Shown here: piece by piece, positions 51,745-60,447 of the stretch
How the letters are laid out: every line of letters begins with the position of its first letter
Numbering within the stretch: position 1 is the stretch's first letter
DNA from: Chloroflexota bacterium
GTDB lineage: Bacteria > Chloroflexota > Chloroflexia > Thermomicrobiales > JADLAZ01
DNA length: 64,000 nucleotides
Direction of reading: 5' to 3'
NCBI GenBank assembly: GCA_020849725.1
Contig: JADLAZ010000013.1
Span: 26,447-90,446, forward strand
Translations under genes and position numbers: made by a program
Notes under the pieces: generated by a model
The model's input: the letters and a program-made list of their open reading frames with translations, nothing else
The model's database searches: none
Told to the model about the DNA's origin: nothing

Positions 51745-53097
51745 GTGGCGGCTGGGGACGTCGTGCCGTTCGCGCCCCTCCGTCCTGTTGAGGCCCAGCC
51801 TATGCGCAGCATCAATCGACAGCCCGTGGGGCGACAGCCCGTGACCGGAGAACCGGTGAGCGAGCGACCGCTGGCCCCACCGCGCCGCTCCCGCCGCCAG
51901 GAGCTGGTCGAGCCAGGCCTGATCTACCTTGGCCTGCTGTTGAGTGTGTTGGTCGCTGCGCTGCTGACGACCGGCCGACTGGCCGGCATCGCCCGCACCC
52001 AGACGCCAGGACCGGAGCGCTGGGTGGCGACGGCGGTCATGGGCGCGGTCGACGGCGCGGCCGGACTGGTCGGCCTGGACCGGCCGGCCGCAGCGGTCGA
52101 TTACCTGCTTGGCCGAGATGAGGGGCCGCCGGCCCCGGTCAGCACCATGTCGGCCGGCCCGGCGCTCGTGCCGAAGCCGACGTTGCCACCCGCGCCGGTG
52201 GCCACGGTGGTCCTGGCCAGGTCGGTCGCCACGGTTGCGGCGACAGCGATGACCGTCGCGCCAACGCCGTCGCCCGCGCCAACCAAGGTCGCCGGCGCGC
52301 CGGTCATCGCGTCGGCCGCGCCCGTCACGGCCACCCGGCCGCCAGCAGCCACCGCCACCGTGCCCTCTCCCACGGTCACCCGGCTGCCGAGTCCGACCCC
52401 GGCGCCGACGCTCGCGCCGGCCACCGGGCCGCCAAAGCGAGCCGTCTCGGCCGAGGCGCCGCTGCGAGTGCTGGTCGCCGGTGACTCGTTCGCTCAGCCG
52501 CTCGGCTACGATATTGACGAGTTCGCCGCCAAGAGCAAGGTGGTGGAGGTCGCGATCGATACCAAGATCTCGTCCGGCATCGCGCTGCCGGAGTACTTCG
52601 ACTGGCCGGCGCGGCTGCGGCATCTGCTGGCCGGCAACGATCGGGCCGAGAGCGTCATCCTGTTCCTGGGCGCCAACGACTTCAAAGTCATGACCGTCAA
52701 TGGCAAGAAGATCGAGCAGTTGACGCCGGCCTGGCGAACGGAGTACGCCCGCCGCGCCGGCGAGGTGATGGACCTGATCGGCGAGCGTGACGCGCACCTC
52801 TACTGGGTCGGCATGCCGGTGGTGCGCGAGTCCTGGCACAACGACGTCTTCAAGGACATCAACGCCGCCATCGCCCAGGAGGCCGGCAAGCGCCCCTGGG
52901 TGACTTTCATCGACCTCAACCCGCTCTTTGCCGACGCCGAGGGCAAATACACCAGCTACCGGCCCGACCCGCGCGGCGAGATGGTCAAGGTGCGCCAGGA
53001 CGACGGCATCCACCTGACTGATGTCGGCACGGCGTGGGTCTCGGCGCGTGTCTACGAGATCGTGCAGCGCGATTGGCGTCTGCCGGCGCCCGCGTAG
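51745..53097 (+). CDS. Membrane-anchored SGNH (DUF459-type) hydrolase/acetyltransferase
   Basis: 450 residues. One membrane helix near residues 57-80 (GLIYLGLLLSVLVAALLTTG) anchors it. A 130-residue Pro/Thr/Ala linker (APTPSPAPTKVAGAPVIAS, SPTPAPTLAPATG) follows. The SGNH domain has LRVLVAGDSFAQPLG (block I Ser near 248), FLGANDFKVM (block III) and DDGIHLTDVGTAWV (catalytic Asp-His, about 419). It would place acetyl groups supplied by the MBOAT channel onto a surface glycan. Start: GTG at 51745, 6 nt after the MBOAT stop; a later ATG at 51802 is possible. Confidence 0.9.
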   Translation: MAAGDVVPFAPLRPVEAQPMRSINRQPVGRQPVTGEPVSERPLAPPRRSRRQELVEPGLIYLGLLLSVLVAALLTTGRLAGIARTQTPGPERWVATAVMGAVDGAAGLVGLDRPAAAVDYLLGRDEGPPAPVSTMSAGPALVPKPTLPPAPVATVVLARSVATVAATAMTVAPTPSPAPTKVAGAPVIASAAPVTATRPPAATATVPSPTVTRLPSPTPAPTLAPATGPPKRAVSAEAPLRVLVAGDSFAQPLGYDIDEFAAKSKVVEVAIDTKISSGIALPEYFDWPARLRHLLAGNDRAESVILFLGANDFKVMTVNGKKIEQLTPAWRTEYARRAGEVMDLIGERDAHLYWVGMPVVRESWHNDVFKDINAAIAQEAGKRPWVTFIDLNPLFADAEGKYTSYRPDPRGEMVKVRQDDGIHLTDVGTAWVSARVYEIVQRDWRLPAPA

Positions 53098-53122
53098 GCC
53101 GCCGGCCGCTGGAGGAGCAAGT

Positions 53123-53836
53123 ATGCCGGAGACGGGCAACGTCGGCTTTCGCATCGTCCGCCACATCGAGCGGCCGCCGGCGGGCGTGGTCGCCGGCCTG
53201 GCCGAGCTGGAAACAACCTACATCACCGACGCGATGAACCGCTTCGGCGGCATGGGCGACAATGTGCGACCGGCCGGGCCGGGCATGCGGCTGGCTGGGC
53301 CGGCGATCACGGTGCGCGTGCCGCCGGGCGACAACCTGATGGTCTACGCCGCCTTCGAGGTCGCCCAACCGGGCGACGTCATCGTCATCGAGGCGCGCGG
53401 CTACACCGGTGTCGCGCAGTGGGGCGATCTGACGAGCATGATTGCCAAAGGGCTGGGGCTGGCCGGCGCGGTCATGGATGGCTCGCTGCGCGATCTACCC
53501 GGCATCATCGCCGTCGGGTTGCCCGTCTTCGCGCTGCCGGTGATCGTGCCGAACGGCGCGCTGAAGGATGGCCCCGGCGAAGTCAACGTGCCGATCGCGG
53601 TGGCTGGTGTGCCGGTGCTGCCGGGCGATATCGTCGTCGGCGACGCCAGCGGTGTCGTGGTCGTGCCGCGCCAGGATGCCGCCGGTGTGCTGGCGGGGGC
53701 ACGGGCGATCGCGGTGGCCGAGGAGAAGAAGATTGCCGAGTTCGCCGTCGGCCATCTGATCCCGGATTGGCTGGCTGGCACGCTCCGACAGAAAGGCTGC
53801 GCGATCGTCGACAGCGCATCTGAGCGCGATGGTTGA
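53123..53836 (+). CDS. RraA-family (HMG aldolase-like) protein
   Basis: 237 residues. The RraA fold is marked by TTYITDAMNRFGGMGDNVRP, GDNLMVYAAFEVAQPGDVIV and the active-site stretch GLAGAVMDGSLRDLPGI, with Gly-Asp/Arg-Asp for divalent metal and pyruvate-like substrates. Members are 4-hydroxy-4-methyl-2-oxoglutarate aldolases or oxaloacetate decarboxylases; E. coli RraA instead binds RNase E. The start is ATG at 53123 with GGAGGAG 6 nt upstream. It overlaps surE by 8 nt. Confidence 0.88.
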   Translation: MPETGNVGFRIVRHIERPPAGVVAGLAELETTYITDAMNRFGGMGDNVRPAGPGMRLAGPAITVRVPPGDNLMVYAAFEVAQPGDVIVIEARGYTGVAQWGDLTSMIAKGLGLAGAVMDGSLRDLPGIIAVGLPVFALPVIVPNGALKDGPGEVNVPIAVAGVPVLPGDIVVGDASGVVVVPRQDAAGVLAGARAIAVAEEKKIAEFAVGHLIPDWLAGTLRQKGCAIVDSASERDG

Positions 53837-54629
53837 GGCGTCCGCGGCGCGATGGAACGGCGGCATGCTGGTGCTGGTCACGAATGATGATGGTGTCGAC
53901 AGCCGGGGGCTGCACGCCCTGCGCGCCGCTGTCGCTGGCGTACCGGGCGTGCGCGTGGTCGTGCTGGCGCCGAACCGCGATTGGAGCGCCGTCGGCCACA
54001 CCAAGACAATGGACCGGCCGCTGCGTGTGACTGAGATCACGCTGCCTGACGGCAGCCCCGCCTTGGCCAGCGACGGCACGCCGTCCGATTGTGTGGCGTT
54101 GGCGGTGCTGGGCCTGCTCGGCGAGCGGCCAGCGCTGGTCGTCAGCGGCATCAACCGCGGCGCGAACCTGGGCGACGACATTACCTATTCCGGCACCGTC
54201 GCGGCAGCGATGGAGGCAGTAGTCAGCGGCATTCCCGGCATCGCCATCTCGTTCGGCGACCGCGCCTCGGGCGCGTACGGGCCGGCCGCGTCCTTCGCCG
54301 CCGGCCTGGTGGGGCGGGTGATCGAGCGCGGGCTGGGGCCGGACATCCTGCTCAACGTCAATGTCCCGGCCGGGCCGATCAGCGGTGTCGAAGTCACTCG
54401 GCTCGGCAAGCGCGCCTACTTCGATGAGTTGGTCCAGCGCGTCGACCCCTCCGGCCGCACCTACTACTGGATCGGCGGTGAGGAGCCGGGCGGCGCGGCC
54501 GAGCCGGGCACCGACCTGGCCGCCGTTGCCGCCGGTCACATCTCGGTCACACCGATCCATCTCGACCTGACCAACCACCCGCTGATGGAGCGGGTGCGCG
54601 GCTGGAACCTGGATCGCCTGCTGGGCTAG
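53829..54629 (+). CDS. surE: 5'/3'-nucleotidase SurE
   Basis: 266 residues. Metal-binding VLVTNDDGVDSRGLHALRAA and the SurE signature SGINRGANLGDDITYSGTVA are both present, with AMEAVVSGIPGIAISFG after it. It removes phosphate from nucleoside monophosphates in stationary-phase survival. The start is ATG at 53829, overlapping the RraA gene end by 8 nt; a later ATG at 53865 (MLVLVTNDDG) fits the usual SurE N-terminus and may be the true start. Its stop overlaps the end of the convergent DUF4388 gene. Confidence 0.93.
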   Translation: MVEASAARWNGGMLVLVTNDDGVDSRGLHALRAAVAGVPGVRVVVLAPNRDWSAVGHTKTMDRPLRVTEITLPDGSPALASDGTPSDCVALAVLGLLGERPALVVSGINRGANLGDDITYSGTVAAAMEAVVSGIPGIAISFGDRASGAYGPAASFAAGLVGRVIERGLGPDILLNVNVPAGPISGVEVTRLGKRAYFDELVQRVDPSGRTYYWIGGEEPGGAAEPGTDLAAVAAGHISVTPIHLDLTNHPLMERVRGWNLDRLLG

Positions 54630-55450
54630 CGGCTGACGACGGAGGGTTGCACGGCGCGGGCGGCGTTGGCCAGCGGCCGGCGCGGGGCCAGCAGGCCGCC
54701 GGTCGTCTGGGGCAGCGGCGCTGCTGGCTCACTGGCCGGCTCGATGGTCAGCACGCCCTTGATGGCCAGCTCGTAGGCGATGCGCGACACTTCGTCGTCG
54801 TCCAGGCCGGTCGCCCGCGCCACCTGTCGCAGCGTCGCCGCCCCCTCGGTGATGGCGGCGATGACGATGCGCGACTTGAGGCGCAAGTGATCGGTGACGG
54901 CGGTCAGCCGCGGCTCGTTGGCCAGGATGACCCGGCACTCCAGGTTCGGCACCTTGGCGCGGATGGCAGCCCGCTCGTCGGCGCGCCGGGTCGCCTCCAG
55001 GATCACCTGCTCGGCGTTCAGGTCGCGCAGCGGCATCAGCAGCGGCGCCGTCGACGAGGCGTCGAAATGGAACGAGCCGCCTGGCCAGGCCAGCACCCGG
55101 TAGAGTACCTCTTCGGCCTGGTGGGTCAGGCAGCGATCGAGATCGTCGGGCGACAGCCAGCCCTGGTTGACGAGGATCTCGCCCAGCGGCGGCTGGGTGG
55201 CGGCGGTCGCCTGCATCGCCAGCGCCACGCCGAGTTGCTCCAGGCTCAGCTTGCCCATCTTTACCAGCAACTGGCCCAGGTGCTGCGAGACGTGCGACGA
55301 GGCGATATAGACGAGCTTGCCGCGCTGGAAGTAGAGCACGGCGTCGTCGTGATCGGCCTGCAGCGCCAGCCGGCCACTCATGCCGCGCATCTGGAAGATA
55401 TAAAACAGATCCGGCAGCGAGAGATCTCGCAGATCGCCGTTCAACGCCAT
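54626..55450 (-). CDS. DUF4388-domain protein with C-terminal winged helix
   Basis: 274 residues. The N-terminal DUF4388 (PATAN-like) part is GDLRDLSLPDLFYIFQMRGM, SGRLALQADHDDAVLYFQRG and KLVYIASSHVSQHLGQLLVK. Next is a GSPII_E-like/linker repeat (LGEILVNQGWLSPDDLDRCL). The C-terminal 70 residues look like a DNA- or protein-binding winged helix (TLRQVARATGLDDDEVSRIA). Such proteins are signalling adaptors in motility or polarity systems; here the partner is unknown. The start is ATG at 55450; the longer frame to 56041 shadows folE. Confidence 0.85.
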   Translation of the reverse strand: MALNGDLRDLSLPDLFYIFQMRGMSGRLALQADHDDAVLYFQRGKLVYIASSHVSQHLGQLLVKMGKLSLEQLGVALAMQATAATQPPLGEILVNQGWLSPDDLDRCLTHQAEEVLYRVLAWPGGSFHFDASSTAPLLMPLRDLNAEQVILEATRRADERAAIRAKVPNLECRVILANEPRLTAVTDHLRLKSRIVIAAITEGAATLRQVARATGLDDDEVSRIAYELAIKGVLTIEPASEPAAPLPQTTGGLLAPRRPLANAARAVQPSVVSR

Positions 55451-55836
55451 CGGGCCGCGCCCCTCGCCTGTGTGACCGAGCCGGGCGAGACGGGTGAGGC
55501 CGTCCCCTCTCCAGTATCGCTCAGCAACGGCCTGGCGCCGGCCTCCGATTCGCAGTACTTTCCGGCCAATCCCGCCCCCGGAGCAGCATTCCGGCCCCGG
55601 ACGTGGTGGTGATGCACACCCACGGCCCGCATCGTGCAAGAGCCATCGGGGCCGGCGCCGCGCGCTGCGCACGCTGGCCGGGAATGCTGCGCCGCCGCCC
55701 ACCGTTGGATCGGGGTAGAGTGGCAGCCCTGAGCCCAGGGCGCCGCCACCAGCGCACATCCGTTGGACGCGGACGCAACGCGCCACCGCCCCGCGCGCTG
55801 CGTCGGGATACGAGCATAGGAGTTGGAGGAGATATC

Positions 55837-56532
55837 GTGGCCATTCCCTATGGATCCAATGAGGGCGAACTGGTCGTGAATGGTGGCGCGTGGCCGGGCG
55901 CCTCCCGATCCGAGACGGAGCGCGCCGGGCGTGAAGTGGACCGCCCGGTGGTGCTGCCGAGTCGCGCGCGCGGCATCGACCACGCGTATGATGCCGAGAA
56001 CCACGTCCGCGCCCTGCTGGGCGAGATCGGCGAGAACCCACAGCGCGAGGGCCTGCTCGATACCCCGAAGCGGGTGCGCAAGAGCCTGGCCTTTCTCACC
56101 CAGGGCTACCAGCAGAATCCGCGCGCCGTGCTGGAAAGCGCGCTCTTCGAGGAAGCCTACGACGAGATGGTCGTCGTCAAAGACATCGAGTTCTACTCAC
56201 TGTGCGAGCATCATCTGCTGCCGTTCTTCGGCACGGCACACATCGCCTACATCCCCAATGGCCGCATCGTCGGGCTGTCGAAGCTGCCGCGCCTGGTCGA
56301 GATCTTTGCCCGTCGCCTCCAGGTGCAGGAGCGGCTGACGACGCAGATCGCCGAGACGCTCCAGGAGGTGCTCCAACCGGTCGGGGTGGCCGTCGTCCTC
56401 GATGCCGCGCACCTGTGCATGATGATGCGTGGCATTCAGAAGCAGAACAGCACCACCGTCACCAGTTGCTTGCTCGGCCGCTTCCGTGATGACGAGAAGA
56501 CCCGCGCCGAGTTTCTCACCCTCGTCCGATAA
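55837..56532 (+). CDS. folE: GTP cyclohydrolase I
   Basis: 231 residues. It opens GTP to dihydroneopterin triphosphate for folate. Zinc ligands: Cys123 in [20 protein letters not shown] (with His125-126), and Cys194 in [40 protein letters not shown] and [20 protein letters not shown] are conserved. The first 45 residues form a non-conserved extension. The start is GTG at 55837 with GGAGGAG 6 nt upstream. It is single, convergent with the kinase-fusion gene across an inverted-repeat spacer. Confidence 0.97.
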   Translation: MAIPYGSNEGELVVNGGAWPGASRSETERAGREVDRPVVLPSRARGIDHAYDAENHVRALLGEIGENPQREGLLDTPKRVRKSLAFLTQGYQQNPRAVLESALFEEAYDEMVVVKDIEFYSLCEHHLLPFFGTAHIAYIPNGRIVGLSKLPRLVEIFARRLQVQERLTTQIAETLQEVLQPVGVAVVLDAAHLCMMMRGIQKQNSTTVTSCLLGRFRDDEKTRAEFLTLVR

Positions 56533-56578
56533 CGAGTGATGAGCGATGAGTGAGAAAGTATCTATTGCTCGTCACTCA
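56533..56578. terminator. Convergent inverted repeat of ATGAGTGATGAG type
   Basis: In the 46-nt gap between the convergent folE and kinase genes, GAGTGATGAGCGATGAGTGAG on the left (about 56534-56554) faces GCTCGTCACTCATTACTTC on the right (56566-56584). This can fold into a hairpin and probably serves as a bidirectional terminator. The unit is also used at 11169 and 21870. Confidence 0.6.
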
Positions 56579-58204
56579 TTACTTCGTCGTCCGACCGGCG
56601 CGGATCGGCTCCTGCTGCCAGCGGCCGGCCTCGCCGGCCAGCCAGGCGCGCACCTGCTCGGCGCAGGTCTCGTGCGGGGCCGTCGTGTCGACGAGCAGAT
56701 GCTCGTCCGGGCGCAACTCGACAACCGGGTCGAAGTCGGCGCGCTGGGCCGCGTACAGGTCCCAGCGCGCGTCTGACACGGTGCCCGGCACGGTCAGCCG
56801 ATCGGTGACGCGCTGGCGCACGACATCCGCCGGGCAGACGCACTCGATCGCCGCGAACGGCACGTCGAGCGATGCCGCCAGTGCGCGCGCCCGCGCCCGC
56901 TCACTGGCGCGCTTGAACGAGGCGTCGATGATGACGGAGCAGCCGCGGCTGAGCCAGGTGTACGCGTCGGCCAGCAGTGCATCATAGGTGCGGCGGCTCA
57001 TCTCCGGTGAGTACAGGCCCTGCCCGAACGCGGTATAGGCGTGATCGGTCGGCCGCAGGCCGACCAGGCGCTTGCGGGTGGCGTCGGCCGTCAGATGGAC
57101 GAGCGCCAGCCGCCGGGCCAGTGCGTCGGCCAGCGCCGTCTTGCCGGTGCCCATCAGGCCGCAGGTAATCAGCAGCGCCGGCCGCGCCACACCGCCGGCA
57201 TAGGCGAAGGCCAGGTCGAAATACTCCCGCGCCGCCGCCGCTGCCGCCGCCCGCTCCGGCGCCGGGACGCTGGACTGGGCGCTGCGGAAGCTCTCGACCT
57301 TGCCGCGCACGACCGCCCGATACGTCTTGTAGAAGTCAAGCAACGACGCCAGCCCGTGATCGTCCGCCGCGCGCTCGTAGGCGGCCACGAATGCCCAGGC
57401 CAGGTCGGCGCGGCCGTAGTGGTCGAGGTCCATCGCCAGGAACGCCACCTCAGCCGCCACGTCGCTGTAGCGGAAGCGGTCGTTGAACTCGATGCAGTCG
57501 AAGATGGCCAGGTCGTCGGTCAGACAGATGCTGCCGGCATGAACGTCGCCATGACAGTCGCGGATGTGGCGCCGCCGGATGCGGTCGGCGAACAGGCCCG
57601 GATGGTCCCGCAGGAAGGCGCCGGCTGCATCCGTCAGCCGCCGCGCATGGCCGGGCGGCAGCGTCTGCCCGACGAACGGCTGCAACTGGGCGAAATTCTC
57701 CTCCACGTTGCGCCGGATCAGCGCCGGTGTGCCGTAGTCGTCGATCTCCCCGCCGGTGGCTGCCTCGGCATGAAAGGCGGCCAGCCGCTCGGCGATGCGG
57801 GCGACGTCGACCGGCGCGACCGCGTCCATGGCCAACAGCGTTGGCAGCATGCGCTCGGCCGGCAACCGGCGCATCTGCACTGTCCACTCCACCGGCGGCC
57901 CTTCACCACTGATGCGCGTCAGGCCGCCCATGTCGGTGATCGGCACGACGGCCAGGTAGATCGCCGGGCAGAGCCGCCGATTGAGGGCCAACTCGCGTCG
58001 GCAGAAGCGCTCGCGGTCGGCCAGGCTGGTGAAGTCCAGAAAGCCCATGTCGACCGGCTTCTTGATCTTGTAGGCGTAGGGACCGGCCAACAGGATGAAT
58101 GACACGTGGGTCTGGAGCAGCGTCACCGCCTCGACCGGGTGTGGATAGGCGGCCGGGTCAAGCAAGCGCTCGATCAGCGGGGGAAGGAGTGTGGTGGGCG
58201 TCAT
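56579..58204 (-). CDS. Fusion kinase: aminoglycoside-phosphotransferase-like plus P-loop kinase
   Basis: 541 residues in two domains. Residues 1-330 resemble COG2187 APH-like kinases: LLAGPYAYKIKKPVDMGFLD, then the catalytic IRDCHGDVHAGSICLTDDLA and FDCIEFNDRFRYSDVAAEVA. Residues 335-510 form an AAA_33/COG0645-type P-loop kinase: LLITCGLMGTGKTALADALA (Walker A), RGCSVIIDASFKRASERARA, ECVCPADVVRQRV. The substrate is unknown. This fusion is widespread in bacteria. The start is ATG at 58204 with GAGGAGG. Confidence 0.88.
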   Translation of the reverse strand: MTPTTLLPPLIERLLDPAAYPHPVEAVTLLQTHVSFILLAGPYAYKIKKPVDMGFLDFTSLADRERFCRRELALNRRLCPAIYLAVVPITDMGGLTRISGEGPPVEWTVQMRRLPAERMLPTLLAMDAVAPVDVARIAERLAAFHAEAATGGEIDDYGTPALIRRNVEENFAQLQPFVGQTLPPGHARRLTDAAGAFLRDHPGLFADRIRRRHIRDCHGDVHAGSICLTDDLAIFDCIEFNDRFRYSDVAAEVAFLAMDLDHYGRADLAWAFVAAYERAADDHGLASLLDFYKTYRAVVRGKVESFRSAQSSVPAPERAAAAAAAREYFDLAFAYAGGVARPALLITCGLMGTGKTALADALARRLALVHLTADATRKRLVGLRPTDHAYTAFGQGLYSPEMSRRTYDALLADAYTWLSRGCSVIIDASFKRASERARARALAASLDVPFAAIECVCPADVVRQRVTDRLTVPGTVSDARWDLYAAQRADFDPVVELRPDEHLLVDTTAPHETCAEQVRAWLAGEAGRWQQEPIRAGRTTK

Positions 58205-58458
58205 CGAAAGCCTCCTCGCAGCGTCGGATCAGGGCACCGTCAATATACGCCCACATGTGCCCACGTTCGCCCACGGAAGGCCGTCATGCTTCCGCCTATG
58301 GTCCCGCGGCGGGGCCGGCGCGACCATGGGTGCGTGATGCCTCATCGCGGCCGGGCGTAGACAGAGTGCGGGCGCTGGTCGGTCGGGTTCGAATGCGGTG
58401 TCCGCCGGTGGTCCGATTCCAGCCGCACGGCGCGAGGCAAGGCAGACGAGGAGACCGC

Positions 58459-59274
58459 GTGTCGACCGATCCCGCAGCCGGTATGGACCGCCCGGCGATC
58501 CGGCCGCCGGCTCCGGGCCGTGGGCCGTGCTGGTGGGTCGTCCTGCCGCTGCTGCTGGCGCTGCTGCTGGCCGGCTGCGGCGGGTTGGCGCTGCCGGCCC
58601 TGCCCAGCGAGCCATCGCCGACGCCGCGCCCGCGGGTGACCGCCGTGCCGACGGCATCGCCGACCATGCCCACGCCACGCTCGACGCGCGCCGCGACGCC
58701 GCCGACCCCCGGCGCGAGCGGAGCCATCGCGCCGGGTCCGCTCCAGCCATCGCCGACGCCACGCCCGAGCCAGACGCCCCGGCCGACGAACACACCGCGC
58801 CCGCCCAATACCCCGCGCCCGCCGAATACACCCCGGCCGAGCCACACCCCTTGGCCGACCAAGGCGCCCTGGCCGACGGCCACGAGCGTGCCGGGCCAGG
58901 CCAGTGCCCCACCCACCGCCACGGCGGCCGTATCAGCCGGCGTGTCCTCGCCAACCATGACGGCGCCGAACGCGCCGGTGGTGCTGCCGCCGGCCGGTGG
59001 CCAGCCCGCGCCGGCTGTGCCGGCGACACCGGCCGGCACGGGTGGGCGCCCGACGCCCCGGCCGACGGCAGTGCCGGTGCGGGTGGCCGCCAGTGGCAAG
59101 ATCTGTCCGAAGGGCTTTCCGGTGAAAGCGGACATCCCGGCGCGCGGCCAGCACAAAGGGGAGAAGGTCTACTACACGCCCGGCGACCGCGACTATGGCG
59201 ATGTCGAGCCGGTCGCCTGCTTCTCCGACGAGGAGGCCGCTCAGGCCGCTGGCTTTGTCCACTTGATCCGGTAG
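58459..59274 (+). CDS. Lipoprotein with Thr/Pro-repeat linker and C-terminal sunset-type domain
   Basis: 271 residues. Near the N-terminus is the signal VLPLLLALLLAGCGG with lipobox LAGC, so Cys near residue 36 would be lipidated. Residues 45-205 are low-complexity, with tandem 6-residue units such as TPRPTN, TPRPPN and TPRPSH that resemble a wall-spanning stalk. The last 60 residues (ICPKGFPVKADIPARGQ, EKVYYTPGDRDYGDVEPVAC) match the small 'sunset' domain, with two Cys. The start is GTG at 58459 with AGGAG 5 nt before it; the longer frame is unsupported. Confidence 0.85.
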   Translation: MSTDPAAGMDRPAIRPPAPGRGPCWWVVLPLLLALLLAGCGGLALPALPSEPSPTPRPRVTAVPTASPTMPTPRSTRAATPPTPGASGAIAPGPLQPSPTPRPSQTPRPTNTPRPPNTPRPPNTPRPSHTPWPTKAPWPTATSVPGQASAPPTATAAVSAGVSSPTMTAPNAPVVLPPAGGQPAPAVPATPAGTGGRPTPRPTAVPVRVAASGKICPKGFPVKADIPARGQHKGEKVYYTPGDRDYGDVEPVACFSDEEAAQAAGFVHLIR

Positions 59275-59370
59275 CGACACGGTCAATCGCGCAGCAACCG
59301 GCCCGCGCCTGCGCCGTTTCCGGCATGAGGCGACGGTCGTCGTCCCGGGGAACCCAGTGAGGCAGCGTTC

Positions 59371-60378
59371 GTGAGCAGCATGGATAGCGCGATCGGGCCG
59401 GTGGCCGAGATAGCGGTCGTCGCTGCGGAGTTGCGCGCCCGCCTCGGCTCGACGGCCGAGCGCGCCCGAGAGTTCGCTGAGCGCGCCCGCGCCGCCAGCA
59501 CGCGCCGTGCCTACCGCCATGACTGGCGTCACTTCTCGACCTGGTGCGACGGGCACGGCCTGCCGGCGTTGCCGGCCGCGCCGGAGACGGTCGCGCTCTA
59601 CCTGGCCGATCTGGCCGGCCGCCCCGAACCGGACCGGCCGAAGGTGGCCACGCTCGCCCGCCGGCTGGCCGCCATTGCCCGCGCCCACCGCGATGCTGGC
59701 GAGGACTCGCCGGTGCGCCGCACCCCGGCCGACGTCGTCTGGCGCGGCATCCGCCGCGAGTTGGGCGCCGCGCCGTCTGGCAAGGCGCCGCTGCTGACGG
59801 CCGACGTGCGCCGGATGGTCGAGTGTCTGCCGGACGGCCTGGCCGGCGCGCGCGACCGGGCGCTGCTGCTCATCGGCTTCGCTGGCGGCTTTCGCCGCTC
59901 GGAGTTGGTGGCACTCGACGTGACCGATGTGCGGCGCGGTCGGGAGGGCCTGACCATCACCATTCGCCGCTCCAAGACTGACCAGGAGGGCCACGGTCGG
60001 CTGGTTGGGCTGCCCGCCGGCACGTATCCGCTGACCTGTCCGCTGCGGGCCTACACTGACTGGCTGGCGATCGGCGACATCAGCCGCGGGCCAGTGTTTC
60101 GGCCGGTGACCCGCTACGATACGCTGCGCACCACGCGCCTGACCGATCAGAGTGTGGCGCTGATCGTGAAGCGCGCCGCCCTCGGCGCTGGTCTCGACCC
60201 CGCGCCCTACGGTGGTCACAGCCTGCGCGCCGGCCTGGCCACTGCCGCTGCGCAGGCGGGCGCCGGTGAGCGCGCCATCATGGCCCAGACAGGGCACCGG
60301 TCGGTGCTGATGGTGCGCCGCTACATCCGCGAGGGTAGCCTGTTCCGCGACAATGCCGCCGCCGCGCTCGGCCTCTAG
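59371..60378 (+). CDS. Tyrosine recombinase / phage-type integrase
   Basis: 335 residues. The catalytic set is complete: Arg175 (GGFRRSEL), Lys202 (RRSKTDQEG), His283 and Arg286 (GGHSLRAG), His309 (QTGHRS) and nucleophile Tyr318 (VRRYIREG). The N-terminal SAM-like domain is RAASTRRAYRHDWRHFSTWC. It performs site-specific strand exchange. It looks more like chromosomal 'site-specific integrases' than XerC/D. No excisionase, attachment site or cargo genes were found nearby. The start is GTG at 59371, with no strong ribosome site; ATG at 59380 is possible. Confidence 0.92.
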   Translation: MSSMDSAIGPVAEIAVVAAELRARLGSTAERAREFAERARAASTRRAYRHDWRHFSTWCDGHGLPALPAAPETVALYLADLAGRPEPDRPKVATLARRLAAIARAHRDAGEDSPVRRTPADVVWRGIRRELGAAPSGKAPLLTADVRRMVECLPDGLAGARDRALLLIGFAGGFRRSELVALDVTDVRRGREGLTITIRRSKTDQEGHGRLVGLPAGTYPLTCPLRAYTDWLAIGDISRGPVFRPVTRYDTLRTTRLTDQSVALIVKRAALGAGLDPAPYGGHSLRAGLATAAAQAGAGERAIMAQTGHRSVLMVRRYIREGSLFRDNAAAALGL

Positions 60379-60447
60379 CCCTCGACTCTACGTCCCACCG
60401 CTGCCTGGCCGCTTTCCCCGGCGCGTCGTCCCGCGTATGATGCGCGC

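Noticed and set aside
50554..53166. 870-codon minus-strand frame
   Set aside because: Antisense to the MBOAT and SGNH genes, whose motifs are clear.
58340..58405. tRNA-like GGTTCGAAT segment
   Set aside because: It resembles a T-loop, but no acceptor, D or anticodon stems can be paired around it.
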